In this document: in pieces, positions 10,508 to 19,858 of the stretch | Layout: each line of letters opens with the position of its first letter | How positions within the stretch are numbered: the stretch's first letter is position 1 | Assembly: GCF_013423785.1 (NCBI RefSeq) | Contig: NZ_CP058952.1 | Location: 372,001-436,000 of the forward strand | Length of the DNA: 64,000 nt | Direction of reading: 5' to 3' | From: Chitinibacter fontanus | GTDB taxonomy: Bacteria; Pseudomonadota; Gammaproteobacteria; Burkholderiales; Chitinibacteraceae | The notes under the pieces: generated by a model | What the model saw: the letters and a program-made list of their open reading frames with translations, nothing else | Database searches by the model: none | Told to the model about the DNA's origin: nothing | Position numbers and translations under genes: made by a program

Positions 10508-10539
10508 CCTTGCTCATCCGTCGTATGGGATGAGCAAGG
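10508..10539 (-). other. Intercistronic hairpin between gtsA and gtsB
   Basis: A perfect 12-bp stem (CCTTGCTCATCC with GGATGAGCAAGG) and an 8-nt loop begins 17 bases after the gtsA stop. It lacks a following T-run, so it is more likely an mRNA 3'-end protector or partial attenuator than a full terminator. Similar structures separate malE from malF in Enterobacteria. Confidence 0.7.
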
Positions 10540-10555
10540 GCTTTACTCAGTGGAT

Positions 10556-11800
10556 TTATTTAGTTTTTGCTGCTGCAGCCAATTTCATTGCCGCATCTTT
10601 GGCGCTCATTTTGTCGTCATTCCAGAACTGAGTAACGGCATCATAAACCGCGCCTTGGGTGGCCGATTTCATCGCCATACCATGCGCCCACGATGGCACT
10701 AAGCCACCTTTGGCTGCGGTCGCTTTGAAGTCCACGGCAGATTTTTTGCCGCACTCATCAAATTTATCCATTGCCAAATCAGTACGCGCAGGGATCGAGC
10801 CTTTGTTCAAGTTAAAGACTTCCTGGAACGCAGGGCTCATCAAGGTGCTGGCCAAATCATTCTGACCTTTCACTGCTGAAGCATCTTTTAACTTGAACAT
10901 CGCAAAGCTGTCGATATTGAAGGTAAAGGCATTCGCTGTACCAGGTGCTGCCACACACAAGAAATCTTTGCCTGGTACTTTGCCAGCAGCGAGGAACTCA
11001 CCTTTGGCCCAGTCGCCCATAAACTGCATTGCCGCTTTGCCATTGATCACCATGCTAGTGGCCAGATTCCACTCGCGGCCTGCTGCATTTTTGTCGGTAA
11101 ATGGTTTGAGTTTTTTGTAGGTCTCGAGCACTTTAATCATCGTGGGGCCGGATAAAGTGGCTGAGTCGAGCTGAACAAAGGCTTTTTTGTAGAAGTCCAC
11201 ACCACCGACGCCCAGTGCCACTGATTCAAACACCGTACTATCTTGCCATGGCTGACCGCCGTAGGCTAAAGGCTGAATACCCGCTTTTTGCAATGCGGCA
11301 GCGGTAACGAAGAATTCGTCCCAAGTAGTTGGAACTTTGGCATTGGCTTTCTTGAGCAATTCTGGGTTAACCCACAACCAGTTTACGCGGTGAACATTTA
11401 CTGGTGCTGCCACGTATTGGCCTTTGTACTTCATCACATTGGAAACAACAGGCGGCAATACTTTATCCCAGCCTTCTTTTTTGGCCACCGCGTCAATCGA
11501 GCCTAATACGCCTTCGTCACCCCACTCCTGAATCGATGGGCCTTTGATTTGTGCTGCAGCTGGTGGGTTACCCGAAACCACGCGGGTTTTCAAGGCGGTC
11601 ATCGCATTTTCACCGCCACCACCCGCTACGGCAAAGTCTTTCCATTTATTGCCTTTGCCTTCCATCATTTTTTTCAACTCGGCAGCGGCTTTGGCTTCAC
11701 CACCTGAAGTCCAGTAATGTAGAACTTCTACTTCAGCAGCTTGTACAGAAAAAGCCAGCGCCATGCTGGTGGCCAACAAACCCAATTTCAAGTTGCGCAT
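10556..11800 (-). CDS. gtsA: Periplasmic sugar-binding protein of the ABC importer
   Basis: 414 residues. A signal peptide covers about residues 1-21 (KLGLL...SVQA|AEV), and the mature part starts with VEVLHYWTSGGEAKA, the opening of cluster B solute-binding proteins of the glucose/mannose type. Length and style match Pseudomonas GtsA and Thermus glucose-binding proteins. It is the first gene of the importer operon and should be the most abundant product. The promoter region of 262 bp is bounded upstream by the terminator of the response regulator gene. Substrate is inferred as glucose or another monosaccharide. Confidence 0.92.
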   Translation of the reverse strand: MRNLKLGLLATSMALAFSVQAAEVEVLHYWTSGGEAKAAAELKKMMEGKGNKWKDFAVAGGGGENAMTALKTRVVSGNPPAAAQIKGPSIQEWGDEGVLGSIDAVAKKEGWDKVLPPVVSNVMKYKGQYVAAPVNVHRVNWLWVNPELLKKANAKVPTTWDEFFVTAAALQKAGIQPLAYGGQPWQDSTVFESVALGVGGVDFYKKAFVQLDSATLSGPTMIKVLETYKKLKPFTDKNAAGREWNLATSMVINGKAAMQFMGDWAKGEFLAAGKVPGKDFLCVAAPGTANAFTFNIDSFAMFKLKDASAVKGQNDLASTLMSPAFQEVFNLNKGSIPARTDLAMDKFDECGKKSAVDFKATAAKGGLVPSWAHGMAMKSATQGAVYDAVTQFWNDDKMSAKDAAMKLAAAAKTK

Positions 11801-11917
11801 TATCGAATCTCCAATGGTTTTTTATCGCGCCGAATACGGTTCACTCCGCTCCGGTTGTAGTCAGAATACGCACACTACACATTGCTCGAAATCAGGTAAT
11901 CTCCTGTCAGGCTGACG

Positions 11918-11933
11918 CCCTAGGGTTATACCC
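11918..11933. promoter_or_regulatory. Palindromic candidate operator upstream of gtsA
   Basis: Two overlapping palindromes, CCCTAGGG (11918-11925) and GGGTTATACCC (11923-11933), lie about 120 bp upstream of the gtsA start. They share a GGGTATA-type core with sequences near the two-component genes. Candidate binding site of the FixJ-like regulator encoded next door; inference only. Confidence 0.35.
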
Positions 11934-12012
11934 TTATAGACCAATTCAGATTCAGAGTCTTTTTCTGACAAGATTGAAATATTAGCCGTAAAAATAAGGA
12001 CTTAAAAATCAC

Positions 12013-12035
12013 AAAAGCCCAGCAATGGGCTTTTT
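12013..12035 (-). terminator. Terminator of the two-component operon
   Basis: AAAAGCCCA stem, GCAA loop and TGGGCTTTT stem, 28 bases after the response regulator stop on the minus strand. Confidence 0.85.
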
Positions 12036-12062
12036 GTTAGAGATACAAGCAAAGCATACAAT

Positions 12063-12695
12063 TTAAGAGCCAAGCAATTCATCCATTGGGATTTCTTTCA
12101 ACATTGCGGCAAGTTCCATCGCAGAATGCACCTTCATTTTGATAAAAATACGTGCACGATGAACTTCCACGGTTTTGGTACTGATATCCAAGCGGTCGGC
12201 GATTTGTTTGTTCAATTTACCAAGCATGATCTCCTTGAGCACATCTCGCTCGCGTGGTGTTAGCTCGGCGACCAATTCGCTCACTTTTTGCTGATGGGCC
12301 GTAGCACCACGCCGGGCAATGTCTTTTTCAATGCACTCATTAACCCGCGCTAGCAGCTCGCGCTGATCGCAAGGCTTTTGCATAAAATCCATCGCACCAT
12401 CTTTGAGGGCATTGACCGCCATGGGCACATCACCATGACCAGTAAGAAAAATCACGGGTGGCAGATAGTTGCCTTGCTTGAGCTCGGTAAATAATTCCAA
12501 ACCGCTCATACCATCCATACGCACATCGACAATCAAACAGGCAAAGCGGCTGGCGTCGCCTTCTTCTAGAAAATCTTCCGCAGAAGGGTAATTAAGCGCA
12601 GTCCAGCCTTCGGTCTCCAGCAATAAACTGAGTGAATCACGTACCGCTTCATCATCATCGATAATTGCCACCATAGGGATGGGGTTGCTTTTCAT
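12063..12695 (-). CDS. FixJ-family response regulator
   Basis: 210 residues. The receiver domain (about 8-120) has acidic residues DDD at 13-15 and the phosphoacceptor Asp57 in VDVRMDG, with the conserved Lys in MQKPCD. A LuxR-type helix-turn-helix follows at about 140-200 (LTPRERDVL...IADRLDISTKTVEVHRARI). It is 15 bases downstream of the histidine kinase gene and surely its partner. Position beside gtsABCD suggests it may control sugar uptake, but target genes are not shown. Confidence 0.93.
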   Translation of the reverse strand: MKSNPIPMVAIIDDDEAVRDSLSLLLETEGWTALNYPSAEDFLEEGDASRFACLIVDVRMDGMSGLELFTELKQGNYLPPVIFLTGHGDVPMAVNALKDGAMDFMQKPCDQRELLARVNECIEKDIARRGATAHQQKVSELVAELTPRERDVLKEIMLGKLNKQIADRLDISTKTVEVHRARIFIKMKVHSAMELAAMLKEIPMDELLGS

Positions 12696-12710
12696 GGACT
12701 TGCACTCCGT

Positions 12711-15044
12711 TCAATAAACAATGTCGTCTAGATAGATTGTAGGTAAGCGAAAGCACATTTGCGTACCGCCGCCGGGATTAACTTCGGCCCATAGATGGCC
12801 TTTGTGTTGCTCGATGACCGAGCGGCAAATATTCAGCCCCATCCCCATCCCTTCAGATTTGGTGGTGTAAAACGGCTGAAATAGTTGATTCATATCGGCG
12901 ACCCCACAGCCGCGATCAGCAATGCGCAGCTCTACGCCTTCGGCCACCAAACGAGCTGTAATCGTCAAGCTGCGCTGCGCAACAGGCGTCTCGGCCATGG
13001 CTTCTAGACCGTTTTTGATTAAATTAAGCAGCACTTGCTCTAGCATCACTGCATCCCCCATCACCACCGGGCTTGGCTCAGGCAATGCAACCTCGATTTT
13101 AACTTTCATGGTTTGCGCTAATGGATTGAGCAGCGGTACCACGATGTCGATGAGTTCGGCCAAGGTACATGGGGCTTGCTCACTAGCACGTTTGACCACC
13201 AGCTGCCGTATGCCGCGAATAATTTGCCCTGCGCGGCGTGCCTGTTCGGTCATTTTGACTAGGGTTTCCTGCACCTTACCCAGCGGTGGCTCTTTTTTAT
13301 ACAACATGGTTTCACAGGCAGTGCTATAGCTGGCAATCGCAGCCAAAGGCTGGTTCAGCTCATGCGCCAGACTGGAGGCTAACTCACCCATATTAACCAA
13401 GCGTGCGGTGTGCTGCAGGCGTTCATTACGTAAGCGGGTTTCTTCTTCCGCTTGCCGGCGCTCGGTAATATCCGCGCAGATTTCCAACAAGGCAGCACGG
13501 CCATCCAGCCAGTCCACATAGCGCTGACCTATTTGATACTCCCGACCTGTAATTACATCCAAGTCTTCAAATTCATAACTTCCAGGCTGATACCCATTAG
13601 ATCTACGCCAAGAAACCCAGCAGTAGCTTGCCCCTTCGGCCTGATGCACCAAATGTTCTATCGGGAAACATTTTTGGTGCTTGCGATTTCGATACAGCAC
13701 GTCGCCGCTTTTAACATCGCTCACACATACGGCCACATCTAGCCCTTCTAAGACGGTCCGCAATTGCTGACGGGATTGCTGTAGCGCTTCGCGGTCACGT
13801 TTCAGCTCGGTAATATCATTAATCGATGCCATCCAACCACGGTGCTCGCCCTTACCATCGACCAGTTGCGAGGAATACAGACGCACATCAAAACGCTCAC
13901 CATTTTTGCGCATATAGCGCAGCTCAAAGCCATTGTGCGGGTTTTGCCCAGCCAGTATCGCGCGATACGCGGCATCGCATTGGGCCAGCGCCTCAGGAGC
14001 CCAAAATGGCAACGGTGCTTTTTGCCCTTTGAGCTCTTCCATACTCCAGCCGACCATGTTGGCAAAGGCCAAATTCACATAAATAATGCGCCCTTCTTTG
14101 TCGGTGGCCCGCAAACCGGTCACCAAGGAATTCTCCATCGCGGAGCGGAACAAAATTTCATCCTGCAACGCAATCTCGGCCATCTGCCGCTCTTGCATTC
14201 GTAAGCGCAGCAGTTTTAAAGCCCAGATAAGCAGCGCCATCAGCAAGACAACCAGCACCAGCCAGCCCGCATTTTCAAAGCGCGAAGGCGTTTTTAGCGG
14301 TTTGGCCAATAAGCGCACTCCTGAGCCCATATTGCCAAAAGCGATTTCACGCACATCCGCCCCCTCAAGCTTGCTATGAAACTCGCTGGGCGCCAGCACG
14401 CGATTTTGCGAATCGACCAATTGCAATTGATAGCGCTGCACCAACCACCATGGCACCCGATGCTGCAACATGCGCTCAAGGCTATAAGTGGCCATCACGG
14501 CACCGTCATAGCTGGCAAAGCGAAACACCGGCACCATTTGCATCATCAGGGGCTCATGACGCATCACAACATTTGAATACAGTGGGTAACCTAAGGTCGC
14601 CACCCCATCGATGGCTTCGACTAATTTAGGGTCATTCAATGGCACAAGCTCGGGTGGCCGATGCGTAAACTTGGGCATACCGCCAATATAAAACCCATTG
14701 GCATCGACCCATTCCAGCGCCAAAATTTCCGGGTTATTTTTGATGAGCAAATCTGCGCGGACTCGAAACTCTTCGAGATCAATGGCATCGGATGCCAAGG
14801 AATACGCCAAGCTTTCCAGCGCATTCTGATTGCTTTGCAGCCGAACACGCAGCTCCTGCTCTTGCCAGAGCAAATCTTGTGCATATGCCGCCTCGCGCGC
14901 TAATTGGGTTTTACGGTCATTTTGTAAAACATAAAATGCCAAAGACCCCAGTACCAGCAAAACCAGGCTGTACGCGAGCCACCACGGCCATTGCCGGTGC
15001 CAGCGAGCTTTAAAGCGGGAAAATAGTGTCGAAAACAGCCTCAT
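12711..15044 (-). CDS. Membrane PAS histidine kinase (FixL/DctB-like)
   Basis: 777 residues from the ATG at 15044; the frame is open further up to a TTG at 15110, but the upstream residues are not typical and the ATG precedes a good N-terminal anchor. Order: membrane helix, periplasmic sensor of about 215 residues, second helix, two PAS domains (the first with NGFELRYMRKNGE), HisKA with SLAHELNQPLAAI (His phosphoacceptor), then HATPase with GMGMGLNICRS. The extracytoplasmic sensor points to a soluble or periplasmic signal. Cotranscribed with the FixJ-like regulator downstream. Confidence 0.9.
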   Translation of the reverse strand: MRLFSTLFSRFKARWHRQWPWWLAYSLVLLVLGSLAFYVLQNDRKTQLAREAAYAQDLLWQEQELRVRLQSNQNALESLAYSLASDAIDLEEFRVRADLLIKNNPEILALEWVDANGFYIGGMPKFTHRPPELVPLNDPKLVEAIDGVATLGYPLYSNVVMRHEPLMMQMVPVFRFASYDGAVMATYSLERMLQHRVPWWLVQRYQLQLVDSQNRVLAPSEFHSKLEGADVREIAFGNMGSGVRLLAKPLKTPSRFENAGWLVLVVLLMALLIWALKLLRLRMQERQMAEIALQDEILFRSAMENSLVTGLRATDKEGRIIYVNLAFANMVGWSMEELKGQKAPLPFWAPEALAQCDAAYRAILAGQNPHNGFELRYMRKNGERFDVRLYSSQLVDGKGEHRGWMASINDITELKRDREALQQSRQQLRTVLEGLDVAVCVSDVKSGDVLYRNRKHQKCFPIEHLVHQAEGASYCWVSWRRSNGYQPGSYEFEDLDVITGREYQIGQRYVDWLDGRAALLEICADITERRQAEEETRLRNERLQHTARLVNMGELASSLAHELNQPLAAIASYSTACETMLYKKEPPLGKVQETLVKMTEQARRAGQIIRGIRQLVVKRASEQAPCTLAELIDIVVPLLNPLAQTMKVKIEVALPEPSPVVMGDAVMLEQVLLNLIKNGLEAMAETPVAQRSLTITARLVAEGVELRIADRGCGVADMNQLFQPFYTTKSEGMGMGLNICRSVIEQHKGHLWAEVNPGGGTQMCFRLPTIYLDDIVY

Positions 15045-15280
15045 GGCACGAGCATACTTTGGGTATTTAACCGATATCCATACCTTAATACCCCAAGCGG
15101 GAATACACAAAGCAGAAGCGCCGTTCTGTTCCTACTGGCGGCAAAACAGCTAAAACTGTCGCATTAAGCCCACGCAGCGCCCCCCAATATCATCCTTACT
15201 GCTGTGTGGCGGCTCCCAGCACTTGGGGTATAGGCTATGTACTAAGCCGATTAACTGATAGCGATTTTCAATATTACTCG

Positions 15281-15286
15281 TATAAT
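15281..15286 (+). promoter_or_regulatory. Probable -10 box of the trhO promoter
   Basis: A consensus TATAAT lies 82 bases upstream of the trhO ATG. No good -35 box is seen at the right distance, so an activator or an extended element may be needed. Downstream, CCTAGGTAC (15311-15319) and GTACTAGG (15331-15338) could pair in the 5' leader. Confidence 0.4.
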
Positions 15287-15367
15287 TGCGCCTGCTTAAA
15301 AATCCCCCACCCTAGGTACAGCTGTTAGGCGTACTAGGTTTTGCCGAACTGGCGAGGAGTTGTGGAC

Positions 15368-16357
15368 ATGTCTCAAATCGTTGTGTGTGCTTTATATAAA
15401 TTTGTATCGCTGGAAAACTACGTCGAGTTGCGCCAGCCGCTGCTCGATCAAATGCTGGGCAACGGCATTCGCGGTACTTTACTGCTGGCGCTCGAAGGTA
15501 TTAATGGCACGGTAGCGGGCACACAACAAGGCATCGATGCACTGCTGGCTTGGCTGGACAAACAAACAGGGCTGGACAATATCGTCGCCAAGTTTTCCTA
15601 TGACGACAAAATGCCGTTTCACCGCAGCAAGGTGAAGCTGAAAAAAGAAATCGTGACGATGGGCGTCGAAGGCATCGATCCGCGCCGTGTGGTGGGCACC
15701 TATGTCAAACCCAAAGACTGGAATGCACTGATTTCTGACCCAGACGTCGTGTTAGTCGATACACGTAACGATTATGAAGTACAGATCGGCACGTTTAAGG
15801 GCGCGATCAACCCGAAAACCGAGACGTTCCGCGAGTTTCCCGACTATGTGAAGCAAAACCTTGATCCGGCGAAAAACAAAAAAGTCGCGATGTTTTGCAC
15901 CGGCGGTATCCGCTGCGAGAAATCAACCGCCTATTTGAAAGAGCAAGGTTTTGAAGAGGTCTACCACCTAGAAGGCGGTATTCTGAAATATCTGGAAGAA
16001 GTGCCCGAAGCAGACACGATGTGGGAGGGCGAGTGTTTTGTGTTTGACGAGCGCGTGGCGGTGAACCACAAACTCGAAAAAGGCCAATACGATCAATGCC
16101 ATGCCTGCCGCATGCCACTGACCGAAGCGGATAAAAAAAGCGAGCAGTATATCCTTGGCGCTTGCTGCCCACATTGCTTTGGCAAGCATACCCCCGAGCA
16201 ACAACAACGATTTTCAGAGCGTCAAAAACAAGTCCGTCTAGCACAAGAACGTGGTGAAGCCCATATTGGCAGCGATGCAGCACGCGCCGCCGAAGCACAC
16301 CGCCAGGCCAAAGAACTTAAAAAACAGCAGGACCGCGAAAAAAACCGCAAGTCTTAA
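15368..16357 (+). CDS. trhO: tRNA uridine(34) hydroxylase TrhO (YceA)
   Basis: 329 residues from the ATG at 15368, which follows GAGGAG by 8 bases; an upstream in-frame TTG at 15341 lacks such a site. An N-terminal acylphosphatase-like domain is followed by a rhodanese domain with the active-site block [11 protein letters not shown] (Cys177, with a second Cys at 183). A C-terminal Cys-rich part (CHACR...CCPHC) can bind metal, followed by a charged tail. TrhO hydroxylates U34 of tRNA using oxygen on the path to 5-methoxyuridine-type bases. Monocistronic with a terminator. Confidence 0.93.
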   Translation: MSQIVVCALYKFVSLENYVELRQPLLDQMLGNGIRGTLLLALEGINGTVAGTQQGIDALLAWLDKQTGLDNIVAKFSYDDKMPFHRSKVKLKKEIVTMGVEGIDPRRVVGTYVKPKDWNALISDPDVVLVDTRNDYEVQIGTFKGAINPKTETFREFPDYVKQNLDPAKNKKVAMFCTGGIRCEKSTAYLKEQGFEEVYHLEGGILKYLEEVPEADTMWEGECFVFDERVAVNHKLEKGQYDQCHACRMPLTEADKKSEQYILGACCPHCFGKHTPEQQQRFSERQKQVRLAQERGEAHIGSDAARAAEAHRQAKELKKQQDREKNRKS

Positions 16358-16381
16358 ATTGCTAAATCAAATCCGTATCGT

Positions 16382-16412
16382 AAAAAGCCGCAGCTTTGCT
16401 GCGGCTTTTTTT
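16382..16412. terminator. Terminator after trhO
   Basis: GCCGCAG/CTGCGGC stem with five A before and seven T after; also lies downstream of the convergent chemoreceptor gene. Confidence 0.92.
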
Positions 16413-16432
16413 CGTACCGAACACACATTGCC

Positions 16433-18052
16433 TCACCCAGCGCGATAACAAAATAGATTCACTTCACTGCGCAAATTTTGCGTCATTTTTTCCAGCAGCT
16501 GGGCAGACTGACTCATGCTTTGTACTGCCGATGTATTTTCATCGGTCATCTGCGCAACCACTTCCACCTGCTGGGCAATCAATTGTGTACTTGCTTTTTG
16601 CTCATTCAGAGCATCGGCAATATTGCGGATGGCGTGATCTTCGCGCTCAACATCGAGATTAATTTCTGCAATCGCCATCCCTGCTTCATCGGCCACAATT
16701 GCACAATCATGGGCTCGTTGTACGGTCGCATTGCTGGCATTCACCGCTTGCTTGCTGGCTTCATCGATACGACTCACCATGAGCTGAATATCTACAGTTG
16801 CCGCTGCGGTGCGCTCGGCCAGTTTACGCACTTCATCGGCCACCACGGCAAAACCCCGCCCTTGTTCACCCGCCCTCGCCGCTTCAATTGCCGCATTGAG
16901 AGCTAACAAATTGGTTTGTTCGGCCACCTCTTTAATCACACCGACTACTGAACTAATCTTATTGGCATCAGCACCCAACATCGCCACCTTGCTGGCGGCA
17001 TCGGCCACTTCGTGGTCAATATTGCGAATTTCTGCCACGGTTTTCTCAATACGCGCCCCACCATCGGCAACACGCTGCAGCATGGCTTGCCCCATATGGC
17101 GTGCATCGTCGGCATTTTCGGCGACGTGGCTAATTGCCACGGTCATTTGCTCTACTGCGGCCGCCATTGAGTTAGTAGACTCAGCCCCGAGGTGCGAGGC
17201 TTTGGAGACTTGATCGCTACTACTGGCTAAGTTTTCAGTCTCGCGCGATACCGTATCAATCGCCTGAGCCACATTTGTCACCAGCGACTGCATTTTGCCC
17301 GCCAACTGATTGTAGGCAATGGCAATCGTATCAATTTCATCGCTCCCACTCACGGCTACGCGCACCGTTAAATCCTGATGCTCGGTGGCACGATTGAGCT
17401 GATCACGCAGTGCGTTAATTTTCCGGCTCATGCCCCAAATCACCCAAGCCGAAAACAGCGCGCCAAACAATACGGCACAGACGATAAAACCGATGGTTAG
17501 CTGTCGGGTGCTTGCAAAATTGCGCTGTGCCAGCTCGAAATTATTTTTCGCCTCACTCAATTGCAGATCCACTAATTTGGAGATGCTGGCCGACACCGGA
17601 TCAATGGCTGGGTATAGTGCAGTACGCGCAAATTGATTTAGCGCTTCCATGTCTTTCTGTGCCAGTATTTGCTCTACGCGATCAATCTCCCGGTCAGCCG
17701 CCTGCATACGGGTCAGCGTTTCTTTCACAATGGCAGCTTCATCTGTGGTCATTTCGGTGGCGCTATAGGCCTGCCATTCGGTTTGCAATTTGGCTTGAGC
17801 ATCGCGGATTAATTTTTGTGCAGCTTCTGGGCTTAATGTTTGATGATTGGCCTTGTGCGTCGTATCTACGATATTGACGGCGTACTGATCTGCGACGATT
17901 TTTAATTGCGCCAGCGGCAAAATACGATCGCTATAGGTGGTCTCAAATGCCGCATTGGTTTTTTCCAGCCCCTGCAACGCCAATACGCCCATCACCATCA
18001 TTAGCAGCAATAGACCTGCGCTTAAAACCATCAGTTTCGTTTTAATCGTCAT
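16433..18052 (-). CDS. Methyl-accepting chemotaxis protein
   Basis: 539 residues from the ATG at 18052, chosen because AAGGAG lies 6 bases upstream; a longer TTG/ATG reading from 18073 is less likely. Order: short cytoplasmic N-terminus, membrane helix, periplasmic four-helix-bundle sensor of about 150 residues, second helix, HAMP ([13 protein letters not shown]...), then the signalling hairpin with the tip [31 protein letters not shown]. No NWETF-type tether for CheR is at the C-terminus. The ligand is unknown. It is about 16 kb from the che operon. Confidence 0.95.
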   Translation of the reverse strand: MTIKTKLMVLSAGLLLLMMVMGVLALQGLEKTNAAFETTYSDRILPLAQLKIVADQYAVNIVDTTHKANHQTLSPEAAQKLIRDAQAKLQTEWQAYSATEMTTDEAAIVKETLTRMQAADREIDRVEQILAQKDMEALNQFARTALYPAIDPVSASISKLVDLQLSEAKNNFELAQRNFASTRQLTIGFIVCAVLFGALFSAWVIWGMSRKINALRDQLNRATEHQDLTVRVAVSGSDEIDTIAIAYNQLAGKMQSLVTNVAQAIDTVSRETENLASSSDQVSKASHLGAESTNSMAAAVEQMTVAISHVAENADDARHMGQAMLQRVADGGARIEKTVAEIRNIDHEVADAASKVAMLGADANKISSVVGVIKEVAEQTNLLALNAAIEAARAGEQGRGFAVVADEVRKLAERTAAATVDIQLMVSRIDEASKQAVNASNATVQRAHDCAIVADEAGMAIAEINLDVEREDHAIRNIADALNEQKASTQLIAQQVEVVAQMTDENTSAVQSMSQSAQLLEKMTQNLRSEVNLFCYRAG

Positions 18053-18180
18053 CACACACTCCTTGAGCAACACTGTGTTTTAAGTCTCAAGTAGACAGAA
18101 GGCAAGAAATGCAGGCGATTCTCGATTGCATTTATGCCCAATTTCAGCTTCAATGCGCGCCTGACGCAAGGAAACACCGG

Positions 18181-18351
18181 ATGACGATCGCCTCCCCCTG
18201 TATTAAGTTATGCCAGCTCGATGCCGCGGGCCAATATTGCATTGGCTGCCAGCGCACACTGGACGAGCTACGCCGTTGGTCAAAAGCCAGCGACGATGAA
18301 AAACAAATTATTATTGAGCGTATTAAGCTGCTCGAACCGCAACCTAGCTAG
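18181..18351 (+). CDS. DUF1289 family small Cys-rich protein
   Basis: 56 residues from the ATG at 18181, preceded by AAGGA; the frame stays open upstream to 18109 but that part is not conserved-looking. The pattern SPCIKLCQLD...YCIGCQRTLDEL is the DUF1289 signature with four cysteines (C-x3-C ... C-x2-C) likely to bind metal. Function unknown. It is divergent from the chemoreceptor. Confidence 0.85.
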   Translation: MTIASPCIKLCQLDAAGQYCIGCQRTLDELRRWSKASDDEKQIIIERIKLLEPQPS

Positions 18352-18421
18352 GGTATATCCAAAAAAGCTATGATTAGCCTTATTTAGCTGGCTATACATT
18401 AATCTAGAGTGCTAGCCACAT

Positions 18422-18451
18422 AAAAAAACCGGGCCACTCGTGCCCGGTTTT
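18422..18451. terminator. Bidirectional terminator, DUF1289 gene / efflux operon
   Basis: AACCGGGC stem, 7-nt loop and GCCCGGTT, preceded by seven A; between convergent genes. Confidence 0.85.
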
Positions 18452-18478
18452 CGACGCTCTAGTTTTACGCGTATTGTT

Positions 18479-19858
18479 TCAATACAAGGCAGTGGCTTTA
18501 TACACATTGACCAGATTTTGTGCTTGCTGCAATTTAAGTGTATTGAACGTCTGCTCGGCTAAATACAACGAGCGCTGACTTTCCAACACTTCCAGATAGG
18601 CAGCTACGCCTTTCTGGTATCGCGCTTGGGCAATATCAAATGCACGTTGCGCGGCAGCTACTTGTGCCTGCTGCGCTTTCACGCGATCCTGATCACTGCT
18701 CGCTTGCGTTAAGCCATCACTCACTTCACGAAATGCGGTTTGAATCGCTTTGTCGTAATTGGCCAGCGCAATATCCCGCTCAGCGTTAGCGATATCTAAG
18801 TTGGCCTGATTGCGCCCACCGTCGAAAATGGGCAGGTTCAGTTGTGGCGCAAATAACCACATCCCGCTACCTGATTGAAATAAATTCGACAGACTATTAC
18901 TCGCAAAGCCGGTATTGGCCGTGAGCGTAATACTCGGGAAAAACGCCGCGCGCGCCGCACCGATATTGGCATTGGCCGCTTGCAGTGCTAACTCGGCCTG
19001 CTGCACATCCGGCCGACGCAGCAATACTTCCGATTTAAGCTGGCTCGGTAAAACTGGGTTAGCGGTAGCAAGGGCAAAATCAGTGGGCAAATCAGTGACT
19101 GGCAGTTCGCTACCCAACAAAACACGCAGCGCATTTTGATCCTGCACGATCAAAGCTTGATAACGCGCCCGATCACTACGCGCAGTTTCGAGCGCAATTT
19201 TCGATTGTTGCACATCCAGCTCACCAATAATTCCGGCTGCGAAGCGGCGCTCGATCAGCGCATGCGATTGCTCACGGCTGGCCAAGGTGGCACTCACACG
19301 CTTGAAGTTGGCCTGATCTGCCGCCAAGTTATAATACGCATTGGCGACCTCAGCAATCAAACTCAGCCGCAGGCTCTGCTGCGCCGCTTGGGAGCCCAGA
19401 TATTGCGCCATCGCGGCATCGTTTAAACTTTTAATCCGGCCAAACAAATCGATTTCATAGCTAGTCAAGCCCACGGTCGCGCTGTACTGGCGATTGATAT
19501 TACTGTTACCACTGGTTTTGCCTTGGACATTGCTACCGGCATTCAGCCCTATCGTCGGCCAGCGGCTAGCCTGATTAATCTGATACTGCGCCCGCACTTT
19601 CTCGATATTCAGTGCCGCCACGCGATAATCTCGATTATTGGCCAAAGCAGTACGAATCAGGTTTTGCAGTGCTGGTTCAGTAAACAATTGCTCCCACTGG
19701 GTATATGGCTGCAACTCTTGATTCGCATTAGCGACTGGCGCATACCCATTATTTATCTCAGCTTGCACTACACTCGCCGGGCGCTCGTATTGAGGCGCAA
19801 GGCTCGTGCAGCCAGAAAGTATTGCCAGAATGGCAATTGAAATCAGTGAGCGCGTCAT
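18479..19858 (-). CDS. Outer membrane efflux lipoprotein (OprM/NodT family)
   Basis: 459 residues. A lipoprotein signal ends in the lipobox LSGC (Cys16). Two outer-membrane-efflux repeats follow, with the usual long alpha-helices (for example QQAELALQAANANIGAARAAFFPSITL). It forms the trimeric exit duct for the RND pump. Its start overlaps the acrB-like stop by one base (TAATG), so it is translationally coupled. Confidence 0.94.
   Translation of the reverse strand: MTRSLISIAILAILSGCTSLAPQYERPASVVQAEINNGYAPVANANQELQPYTQWEQLFTEPALQNLIRTALANNRDYRVAALNIEKVRAQYQINQASRWPTIGLNAGSNVQGKTSGNSNINRQYSATVGLTSYEIDLFGRIKSLNDAAMAQYLGSQAAQQSLRLSLIAEVANAYYNLAADQANFKRVSATLASREQSHALIERRFAAGIIGELDVQQSKIALETARSDRARYQALIVQDQNALRVLLGSELPVTDLPTDFALATANPVLPSQLKSEVLLRRPDVQQAELALQAANANIGAARAAFFPSITLTANTGFASNSLSNLFQSGSGMWLFAPQLNLPIFDGGRNQANLDIANAERDIALANYDKAIQTAFREVSDGLTQASSDQDRVKAQQAQVAAAQRAFDIAQARYQKGVAAYLEVLESQRSLYLAEQTFNTLKLQQAQNLVNVYKATALY

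Noticed and set aside
13842-14204. 120-codon plus-strand frame within the histidine kinase
   Set aside because: Shadow frame opposite the PAS coding region.
15045-15110. Longer start of the PAS histidine kinase (TTG at 15110)
   Set aside because: The added 22 residues are untypical and the later ATG gives a normal membrane-anchored N-terminus.
15807-16298. 163-codon minus-strand frame inside trhO
   Set aside because: Antisense to the rhodanese domain, rich in Arg/Cys and without recognised features.
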